From assembly GCA_019314185.1 (NCBI GenBank), contig JAFCZU010000040.1:1-17052 (forward strand): DNA of 17,052 nt, written 5' to 3'. This DNA is from Deltaproteobacteria bacterium (lineage in GTDB: Bacteria; Desulfobacterota; Desulfobacteria; Desulfobacterales; ETH-SRB1). Both the position numbers and the translations under genes were made by a program. Within the stretch, counting starts at the first letter, position 1; each line of letters begins with the position of its first letter. Shown here one piece after another: positions 6,772 through 15,308 of the stretch. The notes under the pieces were generated by a model. That model did no database searches. It had not been told where the DNA came from and saw only the letters and a program-made list of their open reading frames with translations.

Positions 6772-9585
6772 ATGCAATCTGAAAAAATCGTTATACGTGG
6801 AGCAAGGCAGCATAATTTAAAAAATATTGATGTTGACCTGCCTCGGAATAAACTTGTAATAATTACAGGTCTGTCCGGCTCAGGCAAATCAACACTTGCT
6901 TTTGACACTCTCTATGCCGAAGGACAGCGTAGATATGTTGAATCGCTTTCAGCCTATGCGCGTCAGTTTTTAGAGCGTCTTGAAAAGCCTGATGTTGATC
7001 TGATAGAAGGCTTGTCGCCCGCTATCGCAATTGAACAAAAAACCGCCAGCCATAATCCACGTTCAACTGTAGGCACAGTGACAGAAATATATGATTATCT
7101 TCGACTGCTTTTCGCCAGAATCGGCGTTCCACACTGTTATAAATGCGGACAGCCCATTACTGCTCAAACACTTGATCAAATCATTGACGGAATAATGTCC
7201 TTTGCTCAGGGAACCAAGATAATCATTTTATCTCCAATAGTTTCCGGCCAAAAAGGTACATACAACAGTCTTTTTAACCAACTGAAAAAAGAAGGTTTTG
7301 CCAGAGTCCGTATTGATGGAAAAACCTTGGAAATCGAAGAAGCAAAAGGGCTGGATAAGAATAAGAAACATAACATAGATGTGGTAGTTGACCGCCTTGT
7401 AGTAAAAGATAATATTAAAAACCGGATTGCTGATTCTCTGGAGCTGGCAATGTCCTTGTCAGGTGGACTTGTTAATGTGGACATCCCAGGCAGGGAGCCT
7501 GTTCTGTTCAGCGAAAAGGCCGCATGTATCAACTGCGGCATAAGTTATCCTGAATTTACACCCGCTAACTTTTCATTCAATTCTCCGCAGGGAGCATGCC
7601 CGAAATGTGGTGGTCTTGGTTCAGCTACTGAATTTGATCCGGATCTTATTGTTCCAAACCAGGAACTTTCTTTAAGGGAAGGAGCGGTTACTTTATGGGC
7701 AAACAGGAATACAGTACACTTTGCTGAATTTCTGGATGCGTTTACAATGCATTATGATGTTAATATATACACACCATATAAAGACCTTCCTGATCGATTT
7801 AAAAATGCTCTGTTATATGGTTCAGGGGATGAACCGATTACCTTCTACTTTGAACGAAACAATCGTCGCATTACTTATAAAAAAACATTTGAAGGAATTA
7901 TTCCAAGATTAAAACGACGTTACATGGAAACAGATTCATACCAATCCAGGGAAGAAATCAGGCGCTATATGAATTTTCGCCCCTGCCCGGAATGCCATGG
8001 AGCTAAATTAAATAAAGAAAGCAGATCAGTTAAAGTGGGTGGACTTGCGATATTCGAAGTTAGTGCGCTTTCAGTGATAAAAGCCAATGCTTTTTTTAGG
8101 AAATTGCAACTAAAAGGCAAGAAAGAAATAATTGCCAAAAGGATTCTCAAAGAAATAATTGAACGGTTGGGTTTTCTTGAAAATGTCGGGCTTTCTTACC
8201 TGACGCTTGACAGATCGGCCTTCACACTCTCCGGCGGAGAGAGCCAGAGGATACGGCTTGCAACACAGATTGGGTCGAAATTAACAGGTGTTCTTTATGT
8301 CCTTGATGAACCGAGCATAGGCCTGCATCAGAGAGATAATCAACGTCTCCTGAATTCACTTTTACAGATGCGCGATCTTGGCAATACCGTGCTTGTTGTC
8401 GAACACGATGCACAAACCATATTAGCTGCGGATTATGTTATTGACATGGGCCCTGGCGCCGGCGTTAACGGCGGGCATGTTGTCTTTTCAGGAAGCCCCC
8501 AACAGCTTCAAAAAGATACTAATTCATTAACAGGCCAGTATCTGTCAGGACGAAAACGCATTGAAGTTCCATCCAAACGTCGATCCGTTCAAAGGGAAAA
8601 AGTTATCATTAAAGGCGCAGTTGAAAATAATCTCAAAAATATTGATGTTGAATTTCCGCTTGGCTGTTTTATATGCGTAACTGGTGTGTCAGGCTCAGGA
8701 AAATCAACGCTCGTTCTGGAAACACTATACAGAGCTCTTTCCCAGCATATCTATCATGCCAGGATACCGGCAGGCAAACACTCAGATATTCTTGGTCTCA
8801 AGTATATTGATAAGGTAATCAATATTGATCAGTCTCCCATAGGCCGAACTCCACGATCCAACCCCGGAACATATACGGGCGTTTTTACCTATATAAGAGA
8901 GCTCTTTTCAAAAACAACTGAAGCTCGCATGAGAGGATACAAGCCCGGCCGTTTTAGTTTTAACGTCAAAGGTGGAAGATGTGAAGCCTGCGGCGGTGAT
9001 GGAATTATAAAAATTGAAATGCATTTTTTACCGGATCTGTATGTGACATGCGATGTCTGCCACGGCAAAAGATACAACCGTGAAACCCTTGAAGTCAGAT
9101 ATAAGGGGAAAAATATTGCCGATGTTCTTGATATGACGGTTAATCAGAGCCTCATCTTTTTTGATAAGATGACAAACATTAAATCAAAGCTCTTAACACT
9201 TGTTGATGTGGGCATCGGATATATCCGCATTGGCCAGCCGGCAACAACTTTGTCCGGCGGCGAGGCACAACGTGTCAAATTGTCACGCGAACTCAGCAAA
9301 AAAGGCACCGGCAGAACAGTCTATATCCTCGATGAACCAACCACAGGACTCCATATTGATGACATACAAAAACTTCTAACCGTATTAAACAGGCTTGTTG
9401 ATGCAGGTAATACTGTAATAGTGATAGAGCATAATATGGATGTTATAAAAACCGCAGACCATATCATCGATCTTGGCCCGGAAGGCGGAGATGAGGGTGG
9501 ATATATCGTAGGATGCGGCTCTCCCGAGAAGATAGCAAATATCGATAAATCATATACAGGACAATATTTAAAAGAATTTATGTAA
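6772..9585 (+). CDS. uvrA: Excinuclease ABC subunit A
   Basis: UvrA is the damage-recognition ATPase of nucleotide excision repair. It works as a dimer with UvrB in the cytoplasm. The 937 residues match the usual length of about 940. It has two ABC modules. The first has Walker A GLSGSGKS (33-40), signature LSGGESQ (486-492) and [10 protein letters not shown]. The second has GVSGSGKS (638-645), LSGGEAQ (827-833) and [10 protein letters not shown]. Zinc modules are complete at Cys252/255/276/279 and Cys737/740/760/763, and a further CPEC motif precedes the first signature. The ATG is preceded only by a weak purine stretch (AAGAG). pdxA lies upstream on the same strand, but the 186 bp gap with repeats makes a shared transcript uncertain. 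Everything required for function is present. Confidence 0.97.
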   Translation: MQSEKIVIRGARQHNLKNIDVDLPRNKLVIITGLSGSGKSTLAFDTLYAEGQRRYVESLSAYARQFLERLEKPDVDLIEGLSPAIAIEQKTASHNPRSTVGTVTEIYDYLRLLFARIGVPHCYKCGQPITAQTLDQIIDGIMSFAQGTKIIILSPIVSGQKGTYNSLFNQLKKEGFARVRIDGKTLEIEEAKGLDKNKKHNIDVVVDRLVVKDNIKNRIADSLELAMSLSGGLVNVDIPGREPVLFSEKAACINCGISYPEFTPANFSFNSPQGACPKCGGLGSATEFDPDLIVPNQELSLREGAVTLWANRNTVHFAEFLDAFTMHYDVNIYTPYKDLPDRFKNALLYGSGDEPITFYFERNNRRITYKKTFEGIIPRLKRRYMETDSYQSREEIRRYMNFRPCPECHGAKLNKESRSVKVGGLAIFEVSALSVIKANAFFRKLQLKGKKEIIAKRILKEIIERLGFLENVGLSYLTLDRSAFTLSGGESQRIRLATQIGSKLTGVLYVLDEPSIGLHQRDNQRLLNSLLQMRDLGNTVLVVEHDAQTILAADYVIDMGPGAGVNGGHVVFSGSPQQLQKDTNSLTGQYLSGRKRIEVPSKRRSVQREKVIIKGAVENNLKNIDVEFPLGCFICVTGVSGSGKSTLVLETLYRALSQHIYHARIPAGKHSDILGLKYIDKVINIDQSPIGRTPRSNPGTYTGVFTYIRELFSKTTEARMRGYKPGRFSFNVKGGRCEACGGDGIIKIEMHFLPDLYVTCDVCHGKRYNRETLEVRYKGKNIADVLDMTVNQSLIFFDKMTNIKSKLLTLVDVGIGYIRIGQPATTLSGGEAQRVKLSRELSKKGTGRTVYILDEPTTGLHIDDIQKLLTVLNRLVDAGNTVIVIEHNMDVIKTADHIIDLGPEGGDEGGYIVGCGSPEKIANIDKSYTGQYLKEFM

Positions 9586-9850
9586 CTATTCAGCCACAGA
9601 TTTACACAGATGAACGCAGATAGGTTGAAATATAAAGAAACCACAGATATTGTTCTTAGAAGTTTTTATGGCATTGTTCATCGCAAAGCATCAGAGTTTT
9701 ATTTTCTTTGCGATTTTCTATGTCTTGAGCTTTATCTGCCGAAGGCAATAAAGCGTGCGGTGAATACTTGTAAATTATCAAAAGATAGGCCGAACTATTA
9801 TAATAAAAAAATATCAGTGATGATCTGCGTAAATCGGCGGCAGAATAGTT
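9584..9850. repeat. 267 bp palindromic repeat between uvrA and atpE
   Basis: The 30 bases at 9584-9613 (AACTATTCAGCCACAGATTT...) pair with the inverse of 9821-9850 at 25 of 30 positions. The left arm begins at the uvrA stop codon. An inner perfect 9 bp inverted pair, ATCGCAAAG (9680-9688) and CTTTGCGAT (9706-9714), adds structure. The left arm recurs near 16697. Short frames of about 80 residues on both strands look like chance. Together with the terminator beyond it, this explains the 359 bp gap. Confidence 0.65.
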
Positions 9851-9872
9851 GAGAATTTGTTTGATATAAACA

Positions 9873-9912
9873 AAAACAAGGTTGCGCCTTGTAAAACGCA
9901 CAACCCTGTTTT
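9873..9912 (-). terminator. Probable intrinsic terminator of the atp cluster
   Basis: AAAACAAGGTTGCG (9873-9886) pairs with CGCACAACCCTGTTTT (9897-9912) with a bulge and one mismatch, around a 10-base loop. On the minus strand the stem is followed by a T-rich run, so it would end the atpE transcript about 30 bases past its stop. T-rich sequence also lies on the plus-strand side, so it may act both ways between convergent uvrA and atpE. Confidence 0.65.
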
Positions 9913-9944
9913 ATTTGTCTGTTATAATTTGTTATTCTACATTC

Positions 9945-10232
9945 TTAGTGGCCGGCTCCAAACAGCGCAGCAATAGCGCCTGCTTGTGGATGAGCGTAGA
10001 TAAGAATCAGCGAAATAACCAGTGCGTAAATACACAGTGATTCAATCATAGCAAGACCGATCAGCATGGTAACAGTAACCTTGCCTGATGACTCAGGATT
10101 TCTTGCAATACCCTCAACAGCGGCCTTTAAACCAAGCCCCTGTGCAATACCGCAACCACAAGCTGCGATTGCGATCCCAAAACCAGCAGCGATTACGCTA
10201 GCGATAAAAAATTGTAATGCACCTGCTTCCAT
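9945..10232 (-). CDS. atpE: ATP synthase F0 subunit c
   Basis: This 95-residue proteolipid forms the rotating c-ring in the membrane. Two membrane helices (about 8-35 and 52-80) flank the polar loop ARNPE (43-47). The ion-binding carboxylate is Glu64 in AMIESLCIY. Gln31, Ser65 and Tyr69 are also present, a partial match to the sodium site of Ilyobacter tartaricus (Gln32, Glu65, Ser66, Tyr70). Pro28 and Thr67 of that site are replaced by Cys27 and Leu66. The start is certain: a strong AGGAGGT ribosome binding site lies 6 bases upstream. It is the last gene of atpZ-atpI-atpB-atpE, separated from atpB by 92 bp with a stem-loop, and a terminator follows. Three cysteines in or near the helices (25, 27, 67) are uncommon for this family. 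Confidence 0.96.
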   Translation of the reverse strand: MEAGALQFFIASVIAAGFGIAIAACGCGIAQGLGLKAAVEGIARNPESSGKVTVTMLIGLAMIESLCIYALVISLILIYAHPQAGAIAALFGAGH

Positions 10233-10258
10233 AAAATTTACCTCCTTTTATAATTATT

Positions 10259-10296
10259 ATTTGCTTCTTTCATTATCCCATTAATGACAAGCAAAT
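10259..10296 (-). promoter_or_regulatory. Stem-loop between atpB and atpE
   Basis: ATTTGCTT (10259-10266) and AAGCAAAT (10289-10296) are a perfect 8 bp inverted pair with a 22-base loop. They lie in the atpB-atpE gap, upstream of the strong atpE ribosome binding site. Such structures can raise expression of subunit c over a, which is needed because the ring holds many c copies. The pairing is seen; the role is inference. Confidence 0.35.
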
Positions 10297-10324
10297 TGTT
10301 AATTAATATTTAATGACTACCAGA

Positions 10325-11014
10325 TTAATGAGCATGTTCTACAGCGCTGGAAAAATACATGATTGAAAGTAAAAAAAATACAAATGCCTGAACCAGAGCA
10401 ACGAAAATGCCAAGCGCCATTATCGGCAACGGAGCAAAGAAAAGACCGGCCAGCGCAAAAAGAATACCCAGCACAAGTTCATGACCCATCATGTTACCAA
10501 AGAGCCTGAATGAAAGCGACAATATTCGCGCCACATGACCGATAACCTCTATGGGAAATATAATCGGAATCATCCACCATACAGGCCCAAGAAAGTGTTT
10601 TATATATTTTACTCCATGAATCTTTAACCCAAAGATATGGGTTAAAACAACTACTACCAATGCGCATGAAAGGGTTGTGTTCAAGCTGGCGGTTGGCGGG
10701 TAAAACCCTGGTAAAAGACCGATAAGATTGCAAGTAGCAATATATAGAAATACAGTGGCAACTACAGGGAAAAAGAATCTGCCTTGTTCTCCGCTAACGC
10801 TGATCATAAATTCTTCCATTCCCGAGACAATGATTTCAAGTAAGTTCTGTGCTTTTAAAGGAACCATTTTTACGCCTTTTGCTCCAATAAACCCAACAAC
10901 TATAAGCAAAATCATAACCACCCATGAATAAATAACATGAACATTTGAGTGTGCAAAATGTCCCAGGCCTATTAATTCAAACAGTTTGACAAAAAACAGA
11001 TATGGATGTTCCAC
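10325..11014 (-). CDS. atpB: ATP synthase F0 subunit a
   Basis: This membrane stator subunit forms the half-channels for ions next to the c-ring. I place the start at GTG (11012-11014), giving VEHPYLFF and 229 residues, a normal length. An AAGGAGG ribosome binding site lies about 9 bases upstream. The longer frame from 11065 adds 17 polar residues overlapping atpI and is unlikely. The essential arginine is Arg170 in RLFGNMMGHEL, and the last helix has ALVQAFVFFLLS with the conserved glutamine. Several hydrophobic segments span the protein. Its start lies 1 base from the atpI stop, so translation is probably coupled. atpE follows 92 bp downstream. The b subunit and the F1 genes are not in the window. 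Confidence 0.95.
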   Translation of the reverse strand: MEHPYLFFVKLFELIGLGHFAHSNVHVIYSWVVMILLIVVGFIGAKGVKMVPLKAQNLLEIIVSGMEEFMISVSGEQGRFFFPVVATVFLYIATCNLIGLLPGFYPPTASLNTTLSCALVVVVLTHIFGLKIHGVKYIKHFLGPVWWMIPIIFPIEVIGHVARILSLSFRLFGNMMGHELVLGILFALAGLFFAPLPIMALGIFVALVQAFVFFLLSIMYFSSAVEHAH

Positions 11015-11015
11015 T

Positions 11016-11408
11016 TTAAAGTGCCTCCTTAAAAATAAGGTTTTTAAACTCGAACATGGTTGCAAGGATTATGCTTGCAACCACAACGGAAAGACCGAGA
11101 ATAAGGCCTATTGGATCAACATAGTGCCTTGAAATAAGTACAAATATTATAAAAGCGCTTGCAAAAAAACGAACATAATATTTAGCTAAAATACTTCTAA
11201 GAGGAGAAAGGTTGGGAAGCATAAAAGCTTTTTTCAGTGACCGATATAACAGATGAAAATTAATTGTAACAATCAGCCCGCCCAAAATGATTCCCCTTGC
11301 AAAATCAGGCGCGGTATTAATCTTAATAAGGCCAACAACGCTTGCAATACAAAAGAAAACCCAGTTTGTCCGAACAACAAATTTAAAAATGCGCTGTTGA
11401 ATATTCAC
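11016..11408 (-). CDS. atpI: ATP synthase subunit I, AtpI-like membrane protein
   Basis: This 130-residue protein has four hydrophobic segments (about 14-30, 38-56, 76-96 and 98-118) and no catalytic motif, as usual for the ATP-synthase I family. AtpI proteins help assemble the c-ring or supply Mg2+ to the complex; they are not part of the mature enzyme. The start is GTG, with a GGAAA-like ribosome binding site about 10 bases upstream. The gene lies 4 bases after atpZ and 1 base before atpB. That position between atpZ and atpB is the main support, since the sequence family is poorly conserved. Confidence 0.82.
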   Translation of the reverse strand: MNIQQRIFKFVVRTNWVFFCIASVVGLIKINTAPDFARGIILGGLIVTINFHLLYRSLKKAFMLPNLSPLRSILAKYYVRFFASAFIIFVLISRHYVDPIGLILGLSVVVASIILATMFEFKNLIFKEAL

Positions 11409-11412
11409 AATA

Positions 11413-11631
11413 TCAATATTTCCTAGTTTTTTTTATTGCGAGCCCAATATTTCTATATCCTGCAGCTATTCCTAACCCAAGAAAAATTAATGTTAACCAT
11501 GGGGTTGTATCATACCGCCTGTCAAGATATACCCCAACAGCAAGACCGATAAAAATAGAAAGAGCTACCGATAGGCCAATGCTACTGTAATAGGCTAAGT
11601 CCTTAATAGAAGATTTAGTCTCGTTTTTCAT
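11413..11631 (-). CDS. atpZ: AtpZ/AtpQ-like F0F1 accessory protein
   Basis: This 72-residue protein has two hydrophobic helices separated by LDRRYDTTPW. The order glycine-rich first helix (GLSVALSIFIGLAVGVYLD), aspartate/proline turn, second helix (LTLIFLGLGIAAGYRNI) and basic tail is typical of AtpZ. AtpZ and AtpI form a small membrane complex linked to Mg2+/Ca2+ supply for ATP synthase assembly. The ATG is preceded by AAGG at a long spacing. It is the first gene of the atp cluster, 193 bp after the UDP-glucose pyrophosphorylase gene, and a promoter candidate lies in that gap. Confidence 0.85.
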   Translation of the reverse strand: MKNETKSSIKDLAYYSSIGLSVALSIFIGLAVGVYLDRRYDTTPWLTLIFLGLGIAAGYRNIGLAIKKTRKY

Positions 11632-11685
11632 GAAAAAGAAGACCTTGGGCTATACAAGCTCATGTTTATTTAAAAATAGTTAGCT

Positions 11686-11715
11686 ATCATAAGATTAATA
11701 TCAAGTCAACGTAAA
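11686..11715 (-). promoter_or_regulatory. Candidate sigma-70 promoter for the atp cluster
   Basis: On the minus strand TTTACG (11710-11715) and TATGAT (11686-11691) are 18 bases apart, about 55 bases before the atpZ ATG. The -10 matches at 5 of 6 and the -35 at 4 of 6. TTGACT nearby lacks a well-spaced -10. This is a weak computational-style call made by eye. Confidence 0.35.
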
Positions 11716-11731
11716 AATAATTACTCAAGCT

Positions 11732-11751
11732 TGATGAAATCGTAAAAAGTC
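11732..11751 (+). repeat. 20 bp dispersed motif, copy 3
   Basis: TGATGAAATCGTAAAAAGTC lies in the gap between the UDP-glucose pyrophosphorylase gene and atpZ. Sister copies are at 5316 and 6697, in the same orientation. Confidence 0.55.
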
Positions 11752-11824
11752 AAAAAACTCCCTCTCCCACTTGGCAACCTATTGATAAAATTAATCATAA
11801 AATGGAAATTCCTATACTATGAAT

Positions 11825-13219
11825 TTATAGCGTCAGGTTGCTGTCTATAACCGTTCCTTTTTTAATAACAGCCTGTGATTTGCCTGCATTCATTATTATA
11901 ACATTACCTTTAATGATTACGTCTTTTTCAAAACGAACATCCCCCTTAATAGTTAGAGATTCGCAGTCAACAAGAGAAGGGACCCCGTCTATAAGGAATC
12001 TTTCATTAAGAAAATCACCGGTGCCGTAATATTCAGGATCAAGATTTATCTTTATCTCATCTAATTTTCTTTCCGGGTTTAAAATCAGAGACTGTTCTTT
12101 TGATAAAATATAACAGTCAGAACGCACAGCCAGCAAGTCGTTGCAATTTTTCACAGGGGAAAAACGTGATCTGGGCACACAAATTGCCGTGGCGCCTTCA
12201 AAAAGTGATATGGCAGATCCCATTGCAGTCTCAACCTGGTACACTTCAGGGGTGGATGCATCCACCGGGTCAAGCGTCTTTGGGTTTAAGATCATAGGAA
12301 GCCTTATGGTTCCAAATTTGTTTATCAGATCCAGCAAAAAATGCAGGTTAATCCAGATGTTGTTTGTGTTGAAATACCTGTATCTGCTTATATCTCTAAA
12401 AGCATCCAATTCATCTTTTGGGCACTGGGCTGCTTCACGCAAAATCAAATTGCCGTTTTTATGTCTGGCAATATGCCCTCCCTTTAAATCGCTTGGAGTT
12501 CTTTCGGCGACTTCCATCATAAACGGAAACCTGTGCTCGGCAAAGTACCCAAGCAGTGATGCATCCATTGTAGCTCCCAGATTATCCGAATTGGCGATAA
12601 ATGCGTATATTATCCCTTTATCAAGGAGATGTTGGAGTGTTTCGGATGTATAAAGAGCTGTATAGACATCGCCATGACCGGGTGGATTCCACTCCATGTC
12701 TGTATTTTGCGGCCAGGTTGCAGGCCCAAACCCTTCACCAAGTATTTTTGGGAATTTGTGCTGAATAAATATTATGGGAAAGCTGTGCGGATTTATTCGT
12801 GCTAAAGCGGAAAGTGTATCCTGATGTGTGCTAAAGCTGTTCATCAAAGACAGCATGACATTGCTTGCCTGCGCCTGCTTTAATACTATTTCAAGAAAGC
12901 TTTTGCCGTTTTTTGCCCTGATAATCGATTTGGGCTTTGTAAGACCCATAGTAGTGCCAAGCCCGCCGTTTAGCATTATCATCACGGCATTTTTTAAGAC
13001 TTTTTTACCTGCATCAGCATACTGGCCGATATTATCAGCGCTTTCAATTTCGTCCGCATTCAGAGGCTTTATATCCTTATCAAACACAAGGCCTGTTTCA
13101 CCGGCAACCACCTTTTTATAATAATAGGCAAATGTATTAATAACAACCTGCGGCAGTCCCTCTTTTTCCATCTTTACAATAAAGAATTGCAGGTGCTTTG
13201 GCATGCTGGATTGCTTCAT
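11825..13219 (-). CDS. UTP-glucose-1-phosphate uridylyltransferase, eukaryotic-type
   Basis: This 464-residue enzyme of the UDPGP family makes UDP-glucose from UTP and glucose-1-phosphate, for polysaccharide, lipopolysaccharide or glycogen-type synthesis. It shows the nucleotide-binding loop LNGGLGTTMGLTKPKS (83-98), WNPPGHGD (177-184), NSDNLGAT (210-217), FNTNNIWINL and a lysine in SPVKNCNDLL. The C-terminal part is a beta-helix-like region (IKGDVRFEKDVIIKGNVII). This is the eukaryotic-type fold, not GalU. A GGAG ribosome binding site lies 8 bases before the ATG. It follows ilvE by 48 bp on the same strand and is probably the last gene of that transcript. UDP-N-acetylhexosamine enzymes are related, but the motifs fit UDP-glucose better. 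Confidence 0.9.
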   Translation of the reverse strand: MKQSSMPKHLQFFIVKMEKEGLPQVVINTFAYYYKKVVAGETGLVFDKDIKPLNADEIESADNIGQYADAGKKVLKNAVMIMLNGGLGTTMGLTKPKSIIRAKNGKSFLEIVLKQAQASNVMLSLMNSFSTHQDTLSALARINPHSFPIIFIQHKFPKILGEGFGPATWPQNTDMEWNPPGHGDVYTALYTSETLQHLLDKGIIYAFIANSDNLGATMDASLLGYFAEHRFPFMMEVAERTPSDLKGGHIARHKNGNLILREAAQCPKDELDAFRDISRYRYFNTNNIWINLHFLLDLINKFGTIRLPMILNPKTLDPVDASTPEVYQVETAMGSAISLFEGATAICVPRSRFSPVKNCNDLLAVRSDCYILSKEQSLILNPERKLDEIKINLDPEYYGTGDFLNERFLIDGVPSLVDCESLTIKGDVRFEKDVIIKGNVIIMNAGKSQAVIKKGTVIDSNLTL

Positions 13220-13267
13220 AACAGACGCTCCATGATAATTTAAGGTTTCTCGTGACTACTCACGTAG

Positions 13268-14329
13268 TTACAGTTCCTCTATCCATCTCATCGCGTCTTC
13301 TGCTCTACCGTACTGAACGTCGGTTATGGCCTTATAGAACCTGTTTGCCAAAGGCCCTACTTTGCCGCCACCTATGGTTATGACCCTCTCATCATATTTC
13401 ATTTCACCAACAGGCGAAATAACCGCTGCTGTTCCTGTCCCAAAAATTTCCTGTAATTTCCCTGAGTCATGCGCATCTATCAGTTCATCTATGCTGAGCT
13501 GCCTTTCACTAACCTTTATATCCCATTTTTTTGCCATTGTTATTACAGAATCTCTGGTAATACCCGGCAGAATGCTTCCGTTTAACGCAGGGGTTACCAG
13601 CTCATCATCTATGACAAAAAAGATATTCATAGAGCCAACCTCTTCGATATATTTCTGATGAACGCCATCAAGCCACAGCACCTGAGTATAACCATGCTTG
13701 TGGGCTTCTTCGCCTGCATACAGACTTGCCGCATAGTTTCCGGCTGTTTTGGCCTCGCCTATTCCGCCTCGGACAGCTCGAACATGATTCTTTGTCACCC
13801 ATATTTTAACCGGGTTAAAACCTTCGGCATAATATGCGCCCACAGGAGAAAGAATTATAAAAAAACGATATGTCTGCGAGGCGCATACACCCAGAAAATG
13901 GTCTGTTGCGATAATTGTCGGCCTTATATACAGAGAGGTTTCCGGCGCGCTGGGAATCCAGTCTTTTTCCAGTGCAATTAACTGTTTCATGGCATCAAAG
14001 ACAAAATCCTCATCAAATTCAGGGATACAAAGCATTCGACAGGATCGGTTCAGCCTCTTGAAATTATCTTTCGGCCTGAAAAATCGGACAGCGCCCGAAT
14101 CTGTTTTATAAGCTTTCATCCCTTCAAATACCGACTGTCCGTAATGAAGTACTGCTGTTGCGGGATCCATTTCAATAGTGGTATATGGTTCAATCCGCGG
14201 ATTATGCCATCCATTATCATGGTCATAATCCATGTTAAACATATGATCAGTAAATATTTTTCCAAAACCGAGATTCAAATCATCTGGTTTGGGTTTAAGT
14301 ATGTCGGATTTTGTAATTGTCAGCTGCAT
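13268..14329 (-). CDS. ilvE: Branched-chain amino acid aminotransferase
   Basis: This fold-type IV PLP enzyme of 353 residues transfers the amino group between glutamate and the 2-oxo acids of leucine, isoleucine and valine. The PLP lysine is Lys194 in GEAKTAGNYA. LHYGQSVFEGMKAY (61-74), LDGVHQKYIEEVGSMN (220-235), GSILPGITRDSV and FGTGTAAVISPVGE are all typical of the longer, group-II BCAT type. A GGAGG ribosome binding site lies 4 bases before the ATG. It starts 24 bp after the PPC gene and is followed by the UDP-glucose pyrophosphorylase gene. No other branched-chain biosynthesis gene is nearby. pdxA in the window serves the cofactor pathway this enzyme uses, but the genes are not linked in an operon. 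Confidence 0.95.
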   Translation of the reverse strand: MQLTITKSDILKPKPDDLNLGFGKIFTDHMFNMDYDHDNGWHNPRIEPYTTIEMDPATAVLHYGQSVFEGMKAYKTDSGAVRFFRPKDNFKRLNRSCRMLCIPEFDEDFVFDAMKQLIALEKDWIPSAPETSLYIRPTIIATDHFLGVCASQTYRFFIILSPVGAYYAEGFNPVKIWVTKNHVRAVRGGIGEAKTAGNYAASLYAGEEAHKHGYTQVLWLDGVHQKYIEEVGSMNIFFVIDDELVTPALNGSILPGITRDSVITMAKKWDIKVSERQLSIDELIDAHDSGKLQEIFGTGTAAVISPVGEMKYDERVITIGGGKVGPLANRFYKAITDVQYGRAEDAMRWIEEL

Positions 14330-14353
14330 TTAACCTCCATGACATTATCAAAA

Positions 14354-14788
14354 TTAGTTCCAGAGCATAAGCCCTGTATTATTATCATAGGTTCTTTCCA
14401 TTGGTTTGCCTGTTAATTCCTGAAGATTGATTTCACCGGCATAAATAATAGTTTCGGGGAAAAGATGCCCGCCGATTGTTTTCCCATGTTCATCGGTAAG
14501 AAGAATATGAGCATGAATAAAGGGTTTGCCTTCCTTTAGCGAAACATTGCCTGTACAACTTACGATTTCAAGGGCTGCTTTTTCAGTAAATGTGACATAA
14601 ACCTGCTGCTTTTGGTCATATACGCCTATTGTATATGATGAAACCGCGCCGATAACTGAAAATACAGCCATCTGAATTGAGGCTTTTTTGCAGAATTCCT
14701 CAATGGAATTTATCAAATCGCCGCCATGAGAAAAACGGCCTGCAAAAATACGTCCCCGCTGAAATTCAAAACAGGAAAGTTCCTTCAT
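14354..14788 (-). CDS. PPC domain (DUF296) protein
   Basis: This 144-residue single-domain protein is of the PPC/DUF296 family, shared by plant AT-hook proteins and many prokaryotes. The family core is clear: SHGGDLINSIEEF near the N-terminus, GNVSLKEGKPFIHAHILL (80-97) and GGHLFPETIIYAGE (106-119). His92, His94 and His108 could form the metal site seen in bacterial structures of this family. No AT-hook or other DNA-binding segment is attached, so DNA binding should not be assumed. An AGGA ribosome binding site lies 7 bases before the ATG. It is the first gene of a probable PPC-ilvE-UGP operon. The actual function is unknown. Confidence 0.88.
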   Translation of the reverse strand: MKELSCFEFQRGRIFAGRFSHGGDLINSIEEFCKKASIQMAVFSVIGAVSSYTIGVYDQKQQVYVTFTEKAALEIVSCTGNVSLKEGKPFIHAHILLTDEHGKTIGGHLFPETIIYAGEINLQELTGKPMERTYDNNTGLMLWN

Positions 14789-15308
14789 CGCAATATCCTG
14801 ACCCGAACATGCCGGAATATAAAAAATGTTGAATAAATTTTTGGCTTATTGTTAATTTTTAAAAATTATAGCAAACTTATGTTTAAATCAAGATTTAATT
14901 CATCAGTCTGTTTTTCATTTCCCTGACCTATGACCTTCACCAACCTCAAACTAATTGTGGTCGTGCTAAATATTTTGGTTCATATTTTTTAATTTTTTTC
15001 ATCACTATTTGAACCTTCTTCCAAAAGGCGGGCAATCCTGACCTGACAGCTGTTTTTCTCTTGAGGAAACCCTTATGGTTCGCACAAAAACAAGTTCGCT
15101 CTACTCACAATTAGAATAATGAAATATTGGGTTTATATTCCAACTCATTCTCATTGAAAAACATCGCGATTCATGAGATAAACAATTTATGAATCGAAAG
15201 AATACCAGCATTTCAACATTCCATATGGGTGGCTTAAATCTACGGCCATTAGAATAACTGTAAATTCAAAAAGTCGTAGAGATTCAAAAAAGGGGAGCTT
15301 TTAATAAC
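14789..15308. other. 520 bp intergenic region between divergent PPC and mtaD genes
   Basis: No gene or RNA gene is recognised here. It must hold the promoters of the two divergent genes, but none stands out clearly. CGATTCAT (15168-15175) and ATGAATCG (15190-15197) form an 8 bp inverted pair with a 14-base loop. ATTCAAAAA is repeated at 15264-15272 and 15282-15290 just before the GGGGAG ribosome binding site of mtaD (15292-15297). Confidence 0.5.

Noticed and set aside
9610..9901. Two overlapping frames of about 80 residues on opposite strands
   Set aside because: They lie within the palindromic repeat and the terminator, without ribosome binding sites or family features.
14789..15308. SAM/SAH riboswitch upstream of mtaD
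   Set aside because: I could not find the conserved cores or stable stems of known SAM or SAH riboswitches. Only small AT-rich inverted repeats are present.
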